From positions 1 through 6,142 of the forward strand of contig JAGPGI010000174.1 of the NCBI GenBank assembly GCA_018056045.1: DNA of 6,142 nt, given 5' to 3'. Source of the DNA: Paracoccus sp. (in: a-proteobacteria) (lineage in GTDB: Bacteria; Pseudomonadota; Alphaproteobacteria; Rhodobacterales; Rhodobacteraceae). A program made the translations under genes and the position numbers. The notes under the pieces were generated by a model, which made no database searches, had not been told where the DNA came from, and worked only from the letters and a program-made list of their open reading frames with translations. The number at the start of each line of letters is the position of its first letter. Positions within the stretch are counted from its first letter, which is position 1. This document shows, in pieces, positions 4,908-6,142 of this stretch.

Positions 4908-6142
4908 TCAGGGTTCGGTCGGAGACATCGGCGCCAGCAGTTCGGCCAGCCGTTCAAGCCCACGTTCAAGGTCGCGCAATGGCGGGCCGCCAAGGCAGAG
5001 CCGCAGCGCCGGTGGCGATTCGAGGATGGCAAATCCGGCCCCCGGGGCCAGCGCCAGATCGTGGTTCAGCCCCCGCTCCAGCAGCGCCTGTTCGTTCGTG
5101 CCCGGCGGCAAAGGCAGCCAGCGATGCAGCCCGTGCAAAAAGCCGTGGCTGCGATTGCCCAGAAGCCGCTGCGCCAGCCGGTTGCGGCCCGCGAGTTCGG
5201 TCCGCTGCGCCGCCAGCAACGCATCGGCGATGCCGCTGTCGATCCAGTCCTGCGCGATCTCGGCCATCAGCGGCGTGGCCATCCATGCCACCGACAGATG
5301 CCGGTTCAGCGCCGCCTCGGCCAGCGATTCGGGCATGGCCAGAAAGCCCAGCCGCAGGCCCGGCGACAGGCTTTTCGACAGGCCGGTGAAGTAAAAGCTG
5401 TTCTCGGGCGCGAAGCTGGCGACCGGCGGCGGGCGGCGTGGTGCGATGGGCCCCAGCGCGTCGTTCTCGATGATGACCAGCCCGGATTCGGTCGCGGCGC
5501 GGGCCAGCTCCTCGCGCCGGTCGCGGTCGAGGATGCGGGCAAAGGGCCCCGCCCCCGAGGGCAGCAGGAACACCGCCTTGACGCGCCCCCCCCGCGCCGC
5601 CGCCTGCAGCGCGTCGGGGCGCATGCCGCGATCATCCTCGGCAATGCCGCGCAGACGCAGATGCAACTGATGGGCCAGCGGCTTCAGCGTGTGGCAGGTC
5701 GAGCTTTCGGTGGCGATCTCGTCGCCGGGGCCGGCGGCGGTCATCAGCGCGACCAGCATCGCGGGCGTGCTGCCATTGGTGATCAGGATGCGCTGCGCCG
5801 GCATCACCAGACCGCAGCGCGCCAGCCAGCCCGCCGCCATGCCGCCATAAAGCGCCATGGTCTGGCGCGGGCGAAAGGAATGCATGGCCGGGTCGGGCAG
5901 GCGCTCCGCCACCCGGATCAGCGATTCGCGCCAGGCCTGCGCGATCTGCGGCAGCCGCACCGGGGTCATCATCGACATGTCCACCAGCGGGCGGTCGGCG
6001 GGGGCGCGGAACCAGGGCACCTCGACCGTCTCGCGCGGGCCGGATTTCACGAAGCTGCCGCGCCCGACCTCGCCCGAGATCAGATCGGCGCGGATCAGTT
6101 CCTCATAGGCGCGGCTGACGGTCTGCACCGACAGGTCCAGTT
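4908..6142 (-). CDS. enuR: EnuR, MocR/GabR-type PLP-dependent repressor of ectoine use (partial, 5' end beyond the window)
   Basis: This is a GntR-type winged helix-turn-helix fused to a fold-type I aminotransferase-like domain. The visible part begins LDLSVQTVSRAYEELIRA, the second and third helices of the DNA-binding domain, followed by the wing GEVGRGSFVKSG. The aminotransferase domain has TNGSTPAML, the END motif whose Asp pairs with the PLP ring (about 5466-5458), and the PLP-lysine segment FTGLSKSLSPGLRLGFL with Lys at 5375-5373. A C-terminal LRLCLG supplies the carboxylate-binding Arg. About 411 residues are visible and about 45 are missing. Placing the lysine at about residue 302 would match the Lys302 I recall for Ruegeria EnuR. 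In that system the PLP form reacts with N-alpha-acetyl-diaminobutyrate or diaminobutyrate to relieve repression. The gene precedes uehA in the same direction across a 208-bp control region, as in known clusters. Confidence 0.92.
   Translation of the reverse strand, partial: LDLSVQTVSRAYEELIRADLISGEVGRGSFVKSGPRETVEVPWFRAPADRPLVDMSMMTPVRLPQIAQAWRESLIRVAERLPDPAMHSFRPRQTMALYGGMAAGWLARCGLVMPAQRILITNGSTPAMLVALMTAAGPGDEIATESSTCHTLKPLAHQLHLRLRGIAEDDRGMRPDALQAAARGGRVKAVFLLPSGAGPFARILDRDRREELARAATESGLVIIENDALGPIAPRRPPPVASFAPENSFYFTGLSKSLSPGLRLGFLAMPESLAEAALNRHLSVAWMATPLMAEIAQDWIDSGIADALLAAQRTELAGRNRLAQRLLGNRSHGFLHGLHRWLPLPPGTNEQALLERGLNHDLALAPGAGFAILESPPALRLCLGGPPLRDLERGLERLAELLAPMSPTEP

Noticed and set aside
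4814..5389. Plus-strand open frame covering the end of enuR and part of the control region
   Set aside because: It is rich in Ala, Pro, Arg and Ser without domain features and lies opposite well-conserved aminotransferase-domain motifs of EnuR.
4908..6142. Possibility that this is a true aminotransferase rather than a regulator
   Set aside because: The visible N-terminus contains the GntR recognition helix and wing (TVSRAYEEL, GRGSFV), so it is a MocR-type fusion.

Overview
The window is a G+C-rich stretch with strong G/C preference at codon third positions. Gene content and order point to an alphaproteobacterium of the Rhodobacterales (Paracoccus or roseobacter-like); this assignment is inferred from synteny and composition, not from a marker gene. 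Every gene I can support lies on the minus strand, so the locus reads from the right edge to the left edge.

In transcription order the layout is: a MocR/GabR-type PLP-binding transcription factor (6142 to 4908, 5' end outside the window); a 208-bp AT-rich control region (4907 to 4700); a complete three-part TRAP transporter made of a periplasmic binding protein (4699 to 3665), a small membrane subunit (3577 to 2954) and a large membrane subunit (2950 to 1661); a single-domain universal stress protein (1652 to 1206); an Asp/Glu-racemase-superfamily protein (1189 to 485); and the first 163 codons of a threonine-dehydratase-like PLP enzyme (491 to 1, running off the left edge). This order matches enuR-uehABC-usp-eutAB, the front half of the ectoine/5-hydroxyectoine uptake and catabolism cluster known from Ruegeria pomeroyi and relatives. 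The remaining genes (eutC, eutD, eutE, asnC, ssd, atf) would be expected beyond the left edge.

The genes form a scavenging system. UehABC imports ectoine and hydroxyectoine. The Eut enzymes process them toward diaminobutyrate and aspartate, with EutA, EutB and EutC assigned to the hydroxyectoine-specific part. EnuR represses the operon until an ectoine-derived metabolite (N-alpha-acetyl-diaminobutyrate or diaminobutyrate) reacts with its PLP. The Usp resembles TeaD, the ATP-binding protein paired with the TeaABC ectoine transporter.

The locus is recognisable rather than wholly new. The less-described parts are in the non-coding DNA: a promoter region with a 22-bp-phased direct repeat and an inverted repeat over a perfect TTGACA box, a strong GC hairpin between uehA and uehB, and tight translational coupling along the operon. 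I see no mobile elements, RNA genes or CRISPR arrays.
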